Assembly (NCBI RefSeq): GCF_011604685.1
Contig: NZ_CP050063.1
Span: forward strand, 7,233,001 to 7,297,000
Source: Spirosoma aureum
Lineage (GTDB): Bacteria; Bacteroidota; Bacteroidia; Cytophagales; Spirosomataceae
Reading direction: 5' to 3'
Length of the DNA: 64,000 bases
Shown piece by piece: positions 35,199-43,432 of the stretch (the stretch's first letter is position 1; the number at the start of each line of letters is the position of its first letter). A program made the position numbers and the translations under genes. A model generated the notes under the pieces. It searched no databases. It was not told the DNA's origin and was given only the letters and a program-made list of their open reading frames with translations.

Positions 35199-35639
35199 AT
35201 GAGTTATATCATGTCCCTTATGTTGTTTTTTAGCAATATAAAATCGGCTGAGGCTCTTCCGAGCCTCATACAGAAAGGCAAAGCGTCTTTTTATTCCAAG
35301 AAGTTCAATGGTCGTAAGACCGCTTATGGTGAGCGCGTTAGCGCGTTAGCCCTCGAAGGTGCCCACCGTTCACTACCATTAAACACGTTAGTCGAGGTCA
35401 CTAACCTCGACAACCACCGTTCGGTAATTGTACGAATCAATGATCGGGGCCCATTTTCAAAAAGCCGTGTGATCGATCTCACGCACGCAGCTGCCCAGGC
35501 ACTGGGCATGGTTTCTAAAGGTGTTGCCAATGTATCGCTTCGTGTCGTTGGCAAAGGACAAGCTTTAGCTGCCTTAGTGCCTTCATCACCCTTCAACACA
35601 CCAGATGCTTTCCAGCCGTTGCTGGAGCCTGTGTTGTGA
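35199..35639 (+). CDS. rlpA: RlpA-family septal ring / double-psi beta-barrel protein
   Basis: A 146-residue exported protein beginning MSYIMSLMLFFSNIKSAEA, a short signal peptide. The start is supported by the promoter at 35076-35107. The double-psi beta-barrel of RlpA is complete: GKASFYSKKFNGRKTAYGE (27-45), AHRSLPLNTLVEVTNL (55-70), VIVRINDRGPF (77-87) and RVIDLTHAAAQALG (90-103). In RlpA this domain cleaves naked glycan strands; no SPOR domain follows, so septal targeting is not shown. An alternative start is the Met at 35211. Confidence 0.85.
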   Translation: MSYIMSLMLFFSNIKSAEALPSLIQKGKASFYSKKFNGRKTAYGERVSALALEGAHRSLPLNTLVEVTNLDNHRSVIVRINDRGPFSKSRVIDLTHAAAQALGMVSKGVANVSLRVVGKGQALAALVPSSPFNTPDAFQPLLEPVL

Positions 35640-35674
35640 TCCGGTGCGGACCTGAGGTCCGCATTCTGCTGCCG

Positions 35675-35729
35675 AACCGTTCAACGCTCATCCGTGCAAT
35701 TCCTGACGCGGGCGTTGAACGGTTTTTTT
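35675..35729 (+). terminator. Terminator of the rlpA-like gene
   Basis: Perfect 13-base stem AACCGTTCAACGC / GCGTTGAACGGTT (35675-35687 and 35712-35724), followed by T. A separate short palindrome GCGGACCTGAGGTCCGC lies just before it at 35646-35662. Confidence 0.85.
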
Positions 35730-35806
35730 GTTATCCGGCATATCATTTGTAGCTTGTAGACACGCTGGCAGTTTATTGCTTCGTTAGCTAATCAACGACA
35801 ACAATT

Positions 35807-36718
35807 ATGAAACAAACGCTTAATCTGGGGCAGGTCCGCTCGTTTGGCAACGTCGAGTTTCTGGCTCGTCAGCTAGTCGAAGGATTTATTACCGGTCTAC
35901 ATAAATCGCCTTTCCATGGGTTCTCGGTCGAATTTGCCGAACATCGGCTTTATAATACCGGCGAAACAACTCGCCACATCGACTGGAAGGTCTACGGAAA
36001 AACCGAAAAACTTTTCGTTAAACGCTACGAGGAAGAAACGAATCTGCGCTGCCACCTTCTGATCGATACATCGTCGTCGATGTACTACCCAGAGTCGAAT
36101 TATGGTAAGATGACATTCAGTGTCATGGCCGCTGCCTGCCTGGCGTATATGCTTCAGCGACAGAAGGATGCGGTTAGCCTGACTACCTTTGCCGATACGA
36201 TTGACTTGCAGACGCCGGTAAAATCGACACCTTCGCACGTTCATAAGCTGTTTACGCAACTGGATCAATTGATGTTACAGCCTAAGCCCCTTCGCAAAAC
36301 ATCGGCGGCTGACGTCATCCATCAGGTTGCCGAAAAAATTAACAAACGGTCGCTGGTGGTCATCTTTAGTGATATGTTTGAAAATGCCGATAAGGCCGAT
36401 ACGTTGTTTGCTGCTTTACAGCACCTTCGGCATAACCTCCATGAGGTTCTTTTATTCCACGTTACGGACAAAAAAACAGAAGAAGAGTTTGCCTTCGAGG
36501 AACGTCCCTATGAATTTATTGACCTCGAAACAGGCGAGAAAGTAAAGCTTCAGCCGAATCAGGTTCGCGAAACCTATCAGCAGGCCGTAAAATCGTATTT
36601 TCAGGATTTGAAAATGCGTTGTGGGCAGTATAAAATCGATTTTATCGAGGCCGATATTGCCGAAGGATTTGATCAGATCCTGACGTCTTATCTGGTGAAG
36701 CGAACGAAAATGAAATAA
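35807..36718 (+). CDS. DUF58 / von Willebrand A-like protein
   Basis: A 303-residue cytoplasmic protein. The DUF58 signature HRLYNTGETTRHIDWKVYGKTEKLFVKRYEEETN (seen as adjoining blocks at about 46-79) leads into a vWA-type MIDAS motif DTSSSM (87-92). Typical members sit beside a MoxR AAA+ ATPase and an adjacent large membrane protein; here neither is present on either side. Function may involve metal-dependent protein interaction in chaperone-like complexes. It is followed by a perfect long inverted repeat that separates it from a convergent gene. Confidence 0.92.
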   Translation: MKQTLNLGQVRSFGNVEFLARQLVEGFITGLHKSPFHGFSVEFAEHRLYNTGETTRHIDWKVYGKTEKLFVKRYEEETNLRCHLLIDTSSSMYYPESNYGKMTFSVMAAACLAYMLQRQKDAVSLTTFADTIDLQTPVKSTPSHVHKLFTQLDQLMLQPKPLRKTSAADVIHQVAEKINKRSLVVIFSDMFENADKADTLFAALQHLRHNLHEVLLFHVTDKKTEEEFAFEERPYEFIDLETGEKVKLQPNQVRETYQQAVKSYFQDLKMRCGQYKIDFIEADIAEGFDQILTSYLVKRTKMK

Positions 36719-36729
36719 CCCGGCGGGAA

Positions 36730-36816
36730 GATTGAGTGATTAATTGATAGAATGATTGAATAACGTAAATCCAGGCTATTCAATCATTCTATCAATTAAT
36801 CACTCAATCATTTTTT
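36730..36816. terminator. 33-base perfect inverted repeat, bidirectional terminator
   Basis: Arms at 36730-36762 and 36777-36809 are perfectly complementary with a 14-base loop, followed by T. The unit is built of GATTGAGTGATTAATTGATAG-like sequence. The right arm contains the stop codon (36808-36810) of the leftward thioredoxin-like gene. It also separates the convergent DUF58 gene. Confidence 0.85.
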
Positions 36817-38304
36817 TACGCTTGCCTTTGCGTTGGCTGGAGCAACAGCAGGCTTTGGCGCACCTTGGGCAGCATGCTGGCGTTTGTGGAAAAGCACGAA
36901 GTCTTCAATTTGCTCAACAGGGAGTTTGCGGGCAATGATCTTCTTATTTTTATCGAGCACATACACTGTCGGCGTTGTCCAGACATCATATTGATGCCGA
37001 TAGTCCGTGCGTGACGCAAAATCATAGCCGTTGATGGCATTCCCCAGTTTGAATTCGCGGATAAATTTCTTCCATTCTTCCGGGCTTTGATCAATGGCGA
37101 TGGCGACAACTTCTACGCCCTTGCCTTTATAGGTATCAACGAATTTCTGGAGTTTCGGCGCGCTCTCACGGCAATGGCCACAATGCGGATCATAAAAGAA
37201 AACGACGGTGTAATCAGACTTGATGTTCTGGAAGGCGACCGGCCGACGTAGTGTATCGCTGACCACCGGTGCCGGAAGAATCTTACCAACTAACAACGGT
37301 TTCAGCGTCTTGACGCGATCGCCAATGTTCTTGATCGTTGACGAATCGGATACGGGCATGATCCCCGTAGCGTAGTACTTCTCGAACATGTGGACAAATA
37401 GACCATCCGTGCCCATTACTTTGGGTTGTTCATACTGACTGGTTATATACCAGACAGTGTATGATAGTACTTCCTTACTCTTGCCTGCTCTTGCCTTTCC
37501 TACCATCAGGTCAGCTTCTTTGATGAGCGAATCGGGCGTTTGTACAGTCAGTTCCTTAAGGTAGCGGTCAATTTTCTTCTGTAGAATGGGCGTACGCACA
37601 AAACGCTCATCGGCAAAATCGTAATCATCCCAGAAGTGGCTTTTGAAATAATTAAAAACCCATACCGAGTCGGGCCGACCGTTAGCCAGTTTGGGAGCTG
37701 GTGGTACGTCGGGTTCGGCCGATGCTTTTATCAGTTTAACGGCAAACGTGTTGTTATTTTCTTTAAAGAACTGCTCGCGGTACATCTGCGCCTTTTTCTG
37801 CAAATCGCTCATTTTCTGGTTTACCATGGCGGCCGAAGTGGCATCATTCCGGAGTTTCTTCTCTACTTCCAGCGCTTTTGCTTCATCATAAAAACTTCCG
37901 AGCCCCTGCTGATAAGTGTAGAACAGTTCGTTCTCTTTGGAGCCGGTAACTTTCATATTTTTGATGACATTGGCCGTATCAGTCGCGAACGAGAATTCCT
38001 GATCGTTTGTCATCAACAATTCGATGTAGCGATTTTTGGGTGTTACGGCGATGTATAGCCCTTCCGGAAGGTGCTTCTTGCCTTCAAAAACCATATTGCC
38101 GTTGACATCGACGCGGGCAGTATCTTTCGGAATATACTGACCAGCACCGAAGTAGTGAGCCAGTACGCAGGTTGTATCCTTTATTCCCTGAACATGGGCT
38201 GTGATTTTGAAACCCTCAGATTGAGCCGGAGGGTTAGTAGATTGCGCCTGTAGACAGGTTGTGAGAAACAAGCCAAACAGAGCGGTAAGTAGGAGATTTT
38301 TCAT
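36808..38304 (-). CDS. TlpA-like thioredoxin domain protein with DUF4369/DUF5106-type N-terminus
   Basis: A 498-residue exported protein. A signal peptide (1-20) is followed by a beta domain (to about 130), a long helical middle region (DUF5106-like, 140-340) and a thioredoxin fold with Cys-Gly-His-Cys at 375-378. TTPTVYVLDKNKKIIARKL follows, with the cis-proline motif WTTPTVY. The CGHC pair is that of a reducing or disulfide-exchange thiol enzyme facing the periplasm. A low-complexity Ala/Pro/Lys tail (APKPAVAPANAKASVKK) ends the protein. Start is supported by a candidate -7 element CAAATTTA on the plus strand at 38340-38347. Confidence 0.92.
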   Translation of the reverse strand: MKNLLLTALFGLFLTTCLQAQSTNPPAQSEGFKITAHVQGIKDTTCVLAHYFGAGQYIPKDTARVDVNGNMVFEGKKHLPEGLYIAVTPKNRYIELLMTNDQEFSFATDTANVIKNMKVTGSKENELFYTYQQGLGSFYDEAKALEVEKKLRNDATSAAMVNQKMSDLQKKAQMYREQFFKENNNTFAVKLIKASAEPDVPPAPKLANGRPDSVWVFNYFKSHFWDDYDFADERFVRTPILQKKIDRYLKELTVQTPDSLIKEADLMVGKARAGKSKEVLSYTVWYITSQYEQPKVMGTDGLFVHMFEKYYATGIMPVSDSSTIKNIGDRVKTLKPLLVGKILPAPVVSDTLRRPVAFQNIKSDYTVVFFYDPHCGHCRESAPKLQKFVDTYKGKGVEVVAIAIDQSPEEWKKFIREFKLGNAINGYDFASRTDYRHQYDVWTTPTVYVLDKNKKIIARKLPVEQIEDFVLFHKRQHAAQGAPKPAVAPANAKASVKK

Positions 38305-38405
38305 ACAAGCGGATGTGTATCTTCGCGGCTGAATAGAGACAAATTTACATGATTTAGTTCAGGAATTTATCCTCTACAAAACGCCTGCCACGCTAACAAT
38401 AGTCT

Positions 38406-39185
38406 ATGTTTTATTTCTTTTCTAAAACACTTTATTACCTGCTGACGCCAGCGGGCTGGCTCCTGGCTGCCTTAGTGCTGGCATTGGTTACGAAAAAGCC
38501 GGTCGTTCGCCGTCGAATGATTGTTGTTACGCTTGTTGTATTTTATTGTTTCGGTAATGCTTTCCTGATCAATGAACTGGAATTGTGCTGGGAATATTCG
38601 CCAGCAACTGTGCCTTTGGATTCAACCCAAAAAGTAGCTGTTGTGCTGACAGGGGGTATAATCAACGTTTCAAAAGAAACCCCTGATCATCGATTTCTAT
38701 TGAGTCATGAGGCCGATCGGCTTGGGCAGGCATTGTATTTGTATAAGAAAGGGGCTGTTCAGAAAATTCTGATCAGCGGTGGTTCGGGCGATTTACCGTT
38801 TCAGGTGAAAAGCGTTAGTAATGAAGGTCAGCTGTCGGCTCAATTTCTTGTGTTGGCGGGCGTTCGCTCAGCAGATATCGTACTAGAAAACAAATCGAGA
38901 AACACGCACGAGAACGCTCTGTTTTCGGCGAAAATTTTACGCGAACGATTTCCGAAAAGCCAATATGTATTGATAACATCCGCTTTTCATATGCGCCGGG
39001 CAGTCGGTTGTTTTCGGAAAGAAGGCATTCCAGTGCTGCCTTTTCCGGGCGCTTTTATGAGCGGTCGACGTTCATTTATGCCTAGCGAATGGCTATTCCC
39101 CAATGAAGATGCCTTCTCTGATTCTTACTTTTTAGTGAAAGAACTAGTGGGGTATTCTATGTATTGGGTAGTCGGCTATATCTAA
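38406..39185 (+). CDS. ElyC/SanA/YdcF family membrane protein (DUF218)
   Basis: A 259-residue protein with two N-terminal membrane helices (about 6-28 and 37-52), then a DUF218 domain. The characteristic blocks VAVVLTGGII, HRFLLSHEADRLGQALYLYKKG, ILISGGSGDLPF, LENKSRNTHENALFSAKIL and VLITSAFHMRRAVGCFRKEG are in family order. E. coli ElyC is linked to cell-envelope and peptidoglycan integrity. It ends shortly before palindromic element copy 5. Confidence 0.92.
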   Translation: MFYFFSKTLYYLLTPAGWLLAALVLALVTKKPVVRRRMIVVTLVVFYCFGNAFLINELELCWEYSPATVPLDSTQKVAVVLTGGIINVSKETPDHRFLLSHEADRLGQALYLYKKGAVQKILISGGSGDLPFQVKSVSNEGQLSAQFLVLAGVRSADIVLENKSRNTHENALFSAKILRERFPKSQYVLITSAFHMRRAVGCFRKEGIPVLPFPGAFMSGRRSFMPSEWLFPNEDAFSDSYFLVKELVGYSMYWVVGYI

Positions 39186-39240
39186 TGGGATAATGCATAA
39201 CTCAGTTATTCCCGCATCATGCATCATTACTTGCAGAGCA

Positions 39241-39304
39241 TTCGTTAAGAAGCGTGCCACGGTTACTATGAGCCCAAAATAACCGTGGCACACTTCTCAA
39301 CGAA
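39241..39304. repeat. Palindromic element copy 5 (GTGCCACGG family)
   Basis: Inverted repeat with 24-base arms (39241-39264 and 39281-39304), two mismatches and a 16-base loop. The core is identical to the other copies; the middle module AAGAAGCGT/ACACTTCTC resembles copy 3. It lies between the convergent ElyC-like and pfkA genes, 13 bases from the pfkA stop. Confidence 0.85.
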
Positions 39305-39317
39305 AGTCCTGACTTAT

Positions 39318-40292
39318 TTAAACACTCAGTATCTTCACCATGCGAAGCAAGTCTTCGTTGATGGGCTTTGGCAAACGGATCGTGTCGCGGAAGGGCGTGT
39401 AAACCAGTTCGTTATTCACAATACCGGCCATAACGTTCTTTTCGCCGTTCATTAAACCCTCCAGGGCACCAAGACCCAGACGACTAGCCAGAATGCGGTC
39501 ATAGGCGGTTGGAACACCCCCGCGCTGGATGTGCCCCAACGTCGTTACGCGCATATCAATGTCCGATTGTACCTGCGCACGAATCTTCTCGGAAATTTCG
39601 GTAGCGTTTCCTTCCTCTTCACCTTCAGCAATAACGATGATGGATGATGATTTCTGGCGGCTCCAGCCCGATTTGAGCGTTTCAACAACTTCCGAAATAG
39701 GCGTCAGTACTTCTGGGACCATCACTAGCTCGGCACCACCCGCAATACCCGACTGAATAGCAATGTAACCCGAATCTCGGCCCATTACTTCAATAAAAAA
39801 GATGCGGTCGTGCGAGTCGGCCGTATCGCGAATTTTATCAATAGCTTCCAGCGCTGTATTCACAGCCGTATCGAAACCGATCGTATAGTCTGTTCCGTAA
39901 AGGTCATTGTCGATGGTGCCGGGGGCGCCAACTGTTGGAATACCGTATTCGTCGTAGAAAATGGTGGCTCCGGTAAATGTACCATTCCCACCAATCGCGA
40001 CTAATCCTTCGATACCAAACTTTTGCAGTTGCTCGTGGGCCTTGGTGCGGCCTTCGGGCGTCATAAATTCTTTACTACGGGCCGATTTCAGGATGGTACC
40101 TCCTCGTTGAACAATGTTGCTCACCGAGTGGGAGGACATCTGAAAAATATCACCATTTATCATCCCGCTGTACCCCCGGCGGATACCAAATACTTCGAGA
40201 CCGTGATAGACCGCTCCCCGGACAACGGCCCGGATACAGGCGTTCATACCCGGCGCATCACCACCCGAGGTAAAAACAGCAATTCGTTTCAT
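39318..40292 (-). CDS. pfkA: 6-phosphofructokinase
   Basis: A 324-residue ATP-dependent phosphofructokinase, the committing step of glycolysis. The P-loop-like GGDAPGMNA is at 10-18 and GGNGTFTGA at 101-109. The catalytic PGTIDNDLYGTDYTIGFDTA is at 124-143, MGRDSGYIA appears in the middle, and the allosteric/subunit region ends with NEDLLRMVKILSV. The position normally Asp in GGDGS is Asn103 here. Length is the same as the bacterial enzyme. Monocistronic, candidate promoter just upstream. Confidence 0.97.
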   Translation of the reverse strand: MKRIAVFTSGGDAPGMNACIRAVVRGAVYHGLEVFGIRRGYSGMINGDIFQMSSHSVSNIVQRGGTILKSARSKEFMTPEGRTKAHEQLQKFGIEGLVAIGGNGTFTGATIFYDEYGIPTVGAPGTIDNDLYGTDYTIGFDTAVNTALEAIDKIRDTADSHDRIFFIEVMGRDSGYIAIQSGIAGGAELVMVPEVLTPISEVVETLKSGWSRQKSSSIIVIAEGEEEGNATEISEKIRAQVQSDIDMRVTTLGHIQRGGVPTAYDRILASRLGLGALEGLMNGEKNVMAGIVNNELVYTPFRDTIRLPKPINEDLLRMVKILSV

Positions 40293-40355
40293 TGATCAAG
40301 TCTATTTTTTACAGGAAAAGGACAAGAACTTAGGGTTTTCTTGTAATAAACCCCG

Positions 40356-40363
40356 CAAATTTA
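40356..40363 (-). promoter_or_regulatory. Candidate -7 element of pfkA
   Basis: On the minus strand TAAATTTG matches TAnnTTTG, 64 bases upstream of the pfkA start. The -33 element is weak, so this is tentative. Confidence 0.42.
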
Positions 40364-40485
40364 TCCGCATTTCACAATCTAAAGGCATGCTTCTGACAAT
40401 TTCCCCTTTCATTCCTGTAATTTTCATAAAAACCATAGAATAGAGGGCAAATGAGCCGAAGCCTTTAAAAACCCTGAAACCCTTA

Positions 40486-41250
40486 TCAGGTCTGCCTGGC
40501 TCTATAAACCAGAGAGCGCCATACGATACGGCCGTGATTTAAAAGAGTTGGAAATAACCCGAAATGCGACACGAGCACCGAAAAGCGATCAAGAAGTGAT
40601 TGCCGATGTTGTTGCACCGATAAGCCACCTACCAAATACTTACATAACACAAAAGGCAGGAATTCTATTTTTTGGGCCGCTTTCAAACAGTTTATTTCCC
40701 AGTCCAGGTCGGCGCTAAGGTTATTGGCCGGGTAATCTGGCGCAATGGATCGCCGGGCTACAAAGGCCTGATGGCAGACCTTCATACCCATGCTCATATC
40801 CTGCCAGGTTAATTTTTTCGGTAATGCATGCGGTGTAACTTCACTCCTGAGGCCAACCGCTGCCCCCGAATGCTGTCCACCATTGTCACGGACGAAGAGC
40901 GCGTCGCTGTAATACACATCTGCCTGACTGATTCTAATCCGTGCCAATAGGTTAGCTAGTGTTTGTGCATCATATAATTCATCGCCAGCATTCATGAACC
41001 ATACATACTCGCCGGTAGCACGGTGTAAACCCTTGTTCATGGCGTCGTAAAGCCCTTTGTCGGGTTCTGATACCCATTGGGTAATAGAACGCTCATAACG
41101 CTTAATAATGGGCAGAGTTCCATCTTTTGAGGCTCCATCAACCACAATGTATTCATAATCGGTTGCCTCTTGCGTCACAATACTCTGGATTGTGCGTTCC
41201 AGAAACCGCTCGGCATTGTAAGTGATGGTAATGATGGAAACGGTTGGCAT
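40486..41250 (-). CDS. Glycosyltransferase family 2
   Basis: A 254-residue GT-A enzyme, last gene of the surface-glycan operon. N-terminal IITITYNAERFLERTIQSIVTQ, the nucleotide-binding VVDGASKDGT, then SEPDKGLYDAMNKGLHRATGEYVWFMNAGDEL with the DxD-like NAGDE motif (around residues 85-91). Such enzymes transfer a sugar from a nucleotide donor to a lipid-linked glycan at the cytoplasmic face of the membrane. Donor and acceptor are unknown. It is separated from the GT4 gene by an inverted repeat. Confidence 0.92.
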   Translation of the reverse strand: MPTVSIITITYNAERFLERTIQSIVTQEATDYEYIVVDGASKDGTLPIIKRYERSITQWVSEPDKGLYDAMNKGLHRATGEYVWFMNAGDELYDAQTLANLLARIRISQADVYYSDALFVRDNGGQHSGAAVGLRSEVTPHALPKKLTWQDMSMGMKVCHQAFVARRSIAPDYPANNLSADLDWEINCLKAAQKIEFLPFVLCKYLVGGLSVQQHRQSLLDRFSVLVSHFGLFPTLLNHGRIVWRSLVYRARQT

Positions 41251-41255
41251 TTTTT

Positions 41256-41343
41256 AATGAGTGAAAGAGTGAGTGAAAGAGTGAAAGAGTGAATGAGATT
41301 TGTCGTTTTTACACTCATTCGCTCTTTCACTCATTCACTCATT
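41256..41343. repeat. GAGTGAAAGA/GAATGAG-type inverted repeat
   Basis: A run of AATGAGTGAAAGAGTGA-like units (41256-41297) faces a complementary run of CACTCATTC-like units (41312-41343), an imperfect long hairpin. The right part contains the last codons and stop of the GT4 gene. It may attenuate transcription within the operon. Confidence 0.65.
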
Positions 41344-42623
41344 AATTGGCTATATAACTCTATATGCTGTCTGGCGACTACGTCCTCTGAAAAGCGTAAT
41401 TCTGCCGACTGACGGGCAGCCTGACGTAACATTTCCGGGTGCTGATGAGTCAGAACAAAAGCCATACCATCGGCCAGCTGTTGTGCTGACCCGACATCTG
41501 CCAGATAGCCGTTCTGCTGGTGGTCGATCATTTCGGGAATGCCCCCAGTCCGAAAGCCAACAACTGGCGTTCCGCAGGACAAAGCCTCAATAACGGTATT
41601 AGGTAGGTTGTCTTCCAGCGAGGGTACAACCATCGCATCGGCTGCATTATAGGCCGCTACAATAGCGTCTTCAGTCGTCAGAATGCCGAGGTGTCGTACC
41701 GTAAACGGCAATTCATTGAACAGATAGGAACGGCCCTTCCCAAAGATCAGCACTTCGAGTTCCAGGTCGGGTTGCTGCTGATGAAGCAGGGTTAGCGCTT
41801 CCGCGAAATACCGGAATCCCTTGCGTGAATCTGTTACGTTTGCACTGCCGAATAAGAGCCGGGGTATGTCTGTATCTGGAATTTCAATCCGGGCATTGGC
41901 TACCGAACGATCAATAGGCTGAAAGATCTCCTGATCGATTGCGTAGGGAATGATCGTGAACGGGAATGATCGTAGCAGCTTACTGCGGATACCTTCATCT
42001 GATAACCACCGGCTTGGGGGCGTAAAATGGATGTTAGCATCAGCGAAAGCCGCGTTTTTCTTCTCGAAGATTTTGTACGACAGATCGTGCTCGCCCGGTT
42101 TTTTAAGATAAGGACATTGCCGACAGTGCGTCAGATAGTGATCACAGCCACGCGAATAATGGCACCCACCCGTAAACGCCCACTGATCATGAAGCGTCCA
42201 GACTATGGGTTTACCCAGATCGATCAGCGCACGCAGGCCATCGAGGGACAGAAAGCCAAAGTTGATCCAGTGCAGATGCACAATATCCGCTTGCTGAATA
42301 GCCTGATGGAAGTCCAGAGTAGCCCCAAATGCGGCTGGTGAGAACTGAAACCGAACCGAGTGGTCGCGTTCGTAGGGAAGAAAATACAAACGTTCGGCCA
42401 CAAATCGACCGAACGCAGTTTGTTCAGCCAGGAAATTATTGGCCAGATACATAACGCCCGGCGCCGGGCGGTGTTTTTCCTGACGGTTCGAAGTGCCGAC
42501 CAGTAGCGTGCTTTCGACTGATCCGCCGAACTGCCCAGCTTTCAACAAAGCCTGATGCAACCGGTTGGCAGCTACGGCTGCTCCGCCAAAAAGATGGTAG
42601 GTGCTCAGGTGCGTAACTCTCAC
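41331..42623 (-). CDS. Glycosyltransferase family 4
   Basis: A 430-residue GT-B retaining glycosyltransferase. N-terminal HLSTYHLFGGAAVAANRLHQAL, the Cys-rich segment GGCHYSRGCDHYLTHCRQCPYL that is common in this GT4 subgroup, and the C-terminal EX7E-type motif PSLEDNLPNTVIEAL with GTPVVGFRTGGIPEMI. Its start overlaps the FkbM methyltransferase stop by four bases. Likely adds a sugar during build-up of the pseudaminic-acid-containing glycan. Confidence 0.92.
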   Translation of the reverse strand: MRVTHLSTYHLFGGAAVAANRLHQALLKAGQFGGSVESTLLVGTSNRQEKHRPAPGVMYLANNFLAEQTAFGRFVAERLYFLPYERDHSVRFQFSPAAFGATLDFHQAIQQADIVHLHWINFGFLSLDGLRALIDLGKPIVWTLHDQWAFTGGCHYSRGCDHYLTHCRQCPYLKKPGEHDLSYKIFEKKNAAFADANIHFTPPSRWLSDEGIRSKLLRSFPFTIIPYAIDQEIFQPIDRSVANARIEIPDTDIPRLLFGSANVTDSRKGFRYFAEALTLLHQQQPDLELEVLIFGKGRSYLFNELPFTVRHLGILTTEDAIVAAYNAADAMVVPSLEDNLPNTVIEALSCGTPVVGFRTGGIPEMIDHQQNGYLADVGSAQQLADGMAFVLTHQHPEMLRQAARQSAELRFSEDVVARQHIELYSQLMSE

Positions 42624-43426
42624 GGGCGATAAGCGAAAATATTTAGTTGCAGATCCATCACATCATTGCCGCGGTAACGGTGATTGATGAACGGTCGAAT
42701 GCGCGATTGGTTGCTGTCTATATAATAACGGAATCCATTTTCTTCCAGAATCTGCACAACCGCCCCGAGGGTTTGTGGATGCCCGATGTAGGCATGATAT
42801 TCGATGAACAGATTACGAACATGGGCCAATGCATCATGGCAATCCATCAGAACATCGGTCTCGGCTCCTTCAATATCAATTTTCAGCATATCGACACGGA
42901 GTTCCCGCAGCAGGTAGTCCCGAAGACGAACCGACGGCACCCGTCGACGATTGGTTTCTGAGAATAGTGAGGCCGAATCGGCTTCGCCACTCCCGAAATC
43001 GATCCCTTCATCATTGACCCAAACCGCCTTATTAACAACCTCAATGCCTTCGATCCGATTGGACGTTAAGTTCTGGCTGAGTACAGCACCAATGTCGGGA
43101 TCGGCTTCAAAAGCAATAATCCTGGCTTTGGGGTAATTCTGCCGGAAATAAGCCAGGCTTGAGCCAATATTAGCCCCGCAATCCAGAATGACTGGTTCAG
43201 CCGAATCTGTCTGAAAACGGTACGATTCGTCGGCAAAAATCTCTTTGAACTGCCACACAAATGAAAGTGCATCCGGCACCTGAAAACGGTAATGCAGAAA
43301 CGGAATCATACCGCTCTGGTGACGCGGTCGACCGGCATACCGAAAAAATAGCCACAACAGATGGCGTCCGTTAGGCGTCTGGATCGCTCGGTACAGGTTC
43401 GTGAAGAGATAGCGAAAAAGCCACAT
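42620..43426 (-). CDS. FkbM-family methyltransferase
   Basis: A 268-residue class I SAM-dependent methyltransferase. FkbM signature: VILDCGANIGSSLAYFRQNYP (about 80-100), IIAFEADPDIGAVLSQNL, and the C-terminal VDMLKIDIEGAETDVLMD with the conserved D-IEGAE. Members methylate sugar hydroxyls, often as caps on surface glycans. It overlaps the GT4 gene and follows the second methyltransferase by six bases. Confidence 0.92.
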   Translation of the reverse strand: MWLFRYLFTNLYRAIQTPNGRHLLWLFFRYAGRPRHQSGMIPFLHYRFQVPDALSFVWQFKEIFADESYRFQTDSAEPVILDCGANIGSSLAYFRQNYPKARIIAFEADPDIGAVLSQNLTSNRIEGIEVVNKAVWVNDEGIDFGSGEADSASLFSETNRRRVPSVRLRDYLLRELRVDMLKIDIEGAETDVLMDCHDALAHVRNLFIEYHAYIGHPQTLGAVVQILEENGFRYYIDSNQSRIRPFINHRYRGNDVMDLQLNIFAYRP

Positions 43427-43432
43427 AAATAC

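Noticed and set aside
3218..39304. Palindromes as insertion-sequence ends
   Set aside because: Copies are under 80 bases with no transposase between or beside them, and no consistent target duplications were seen.
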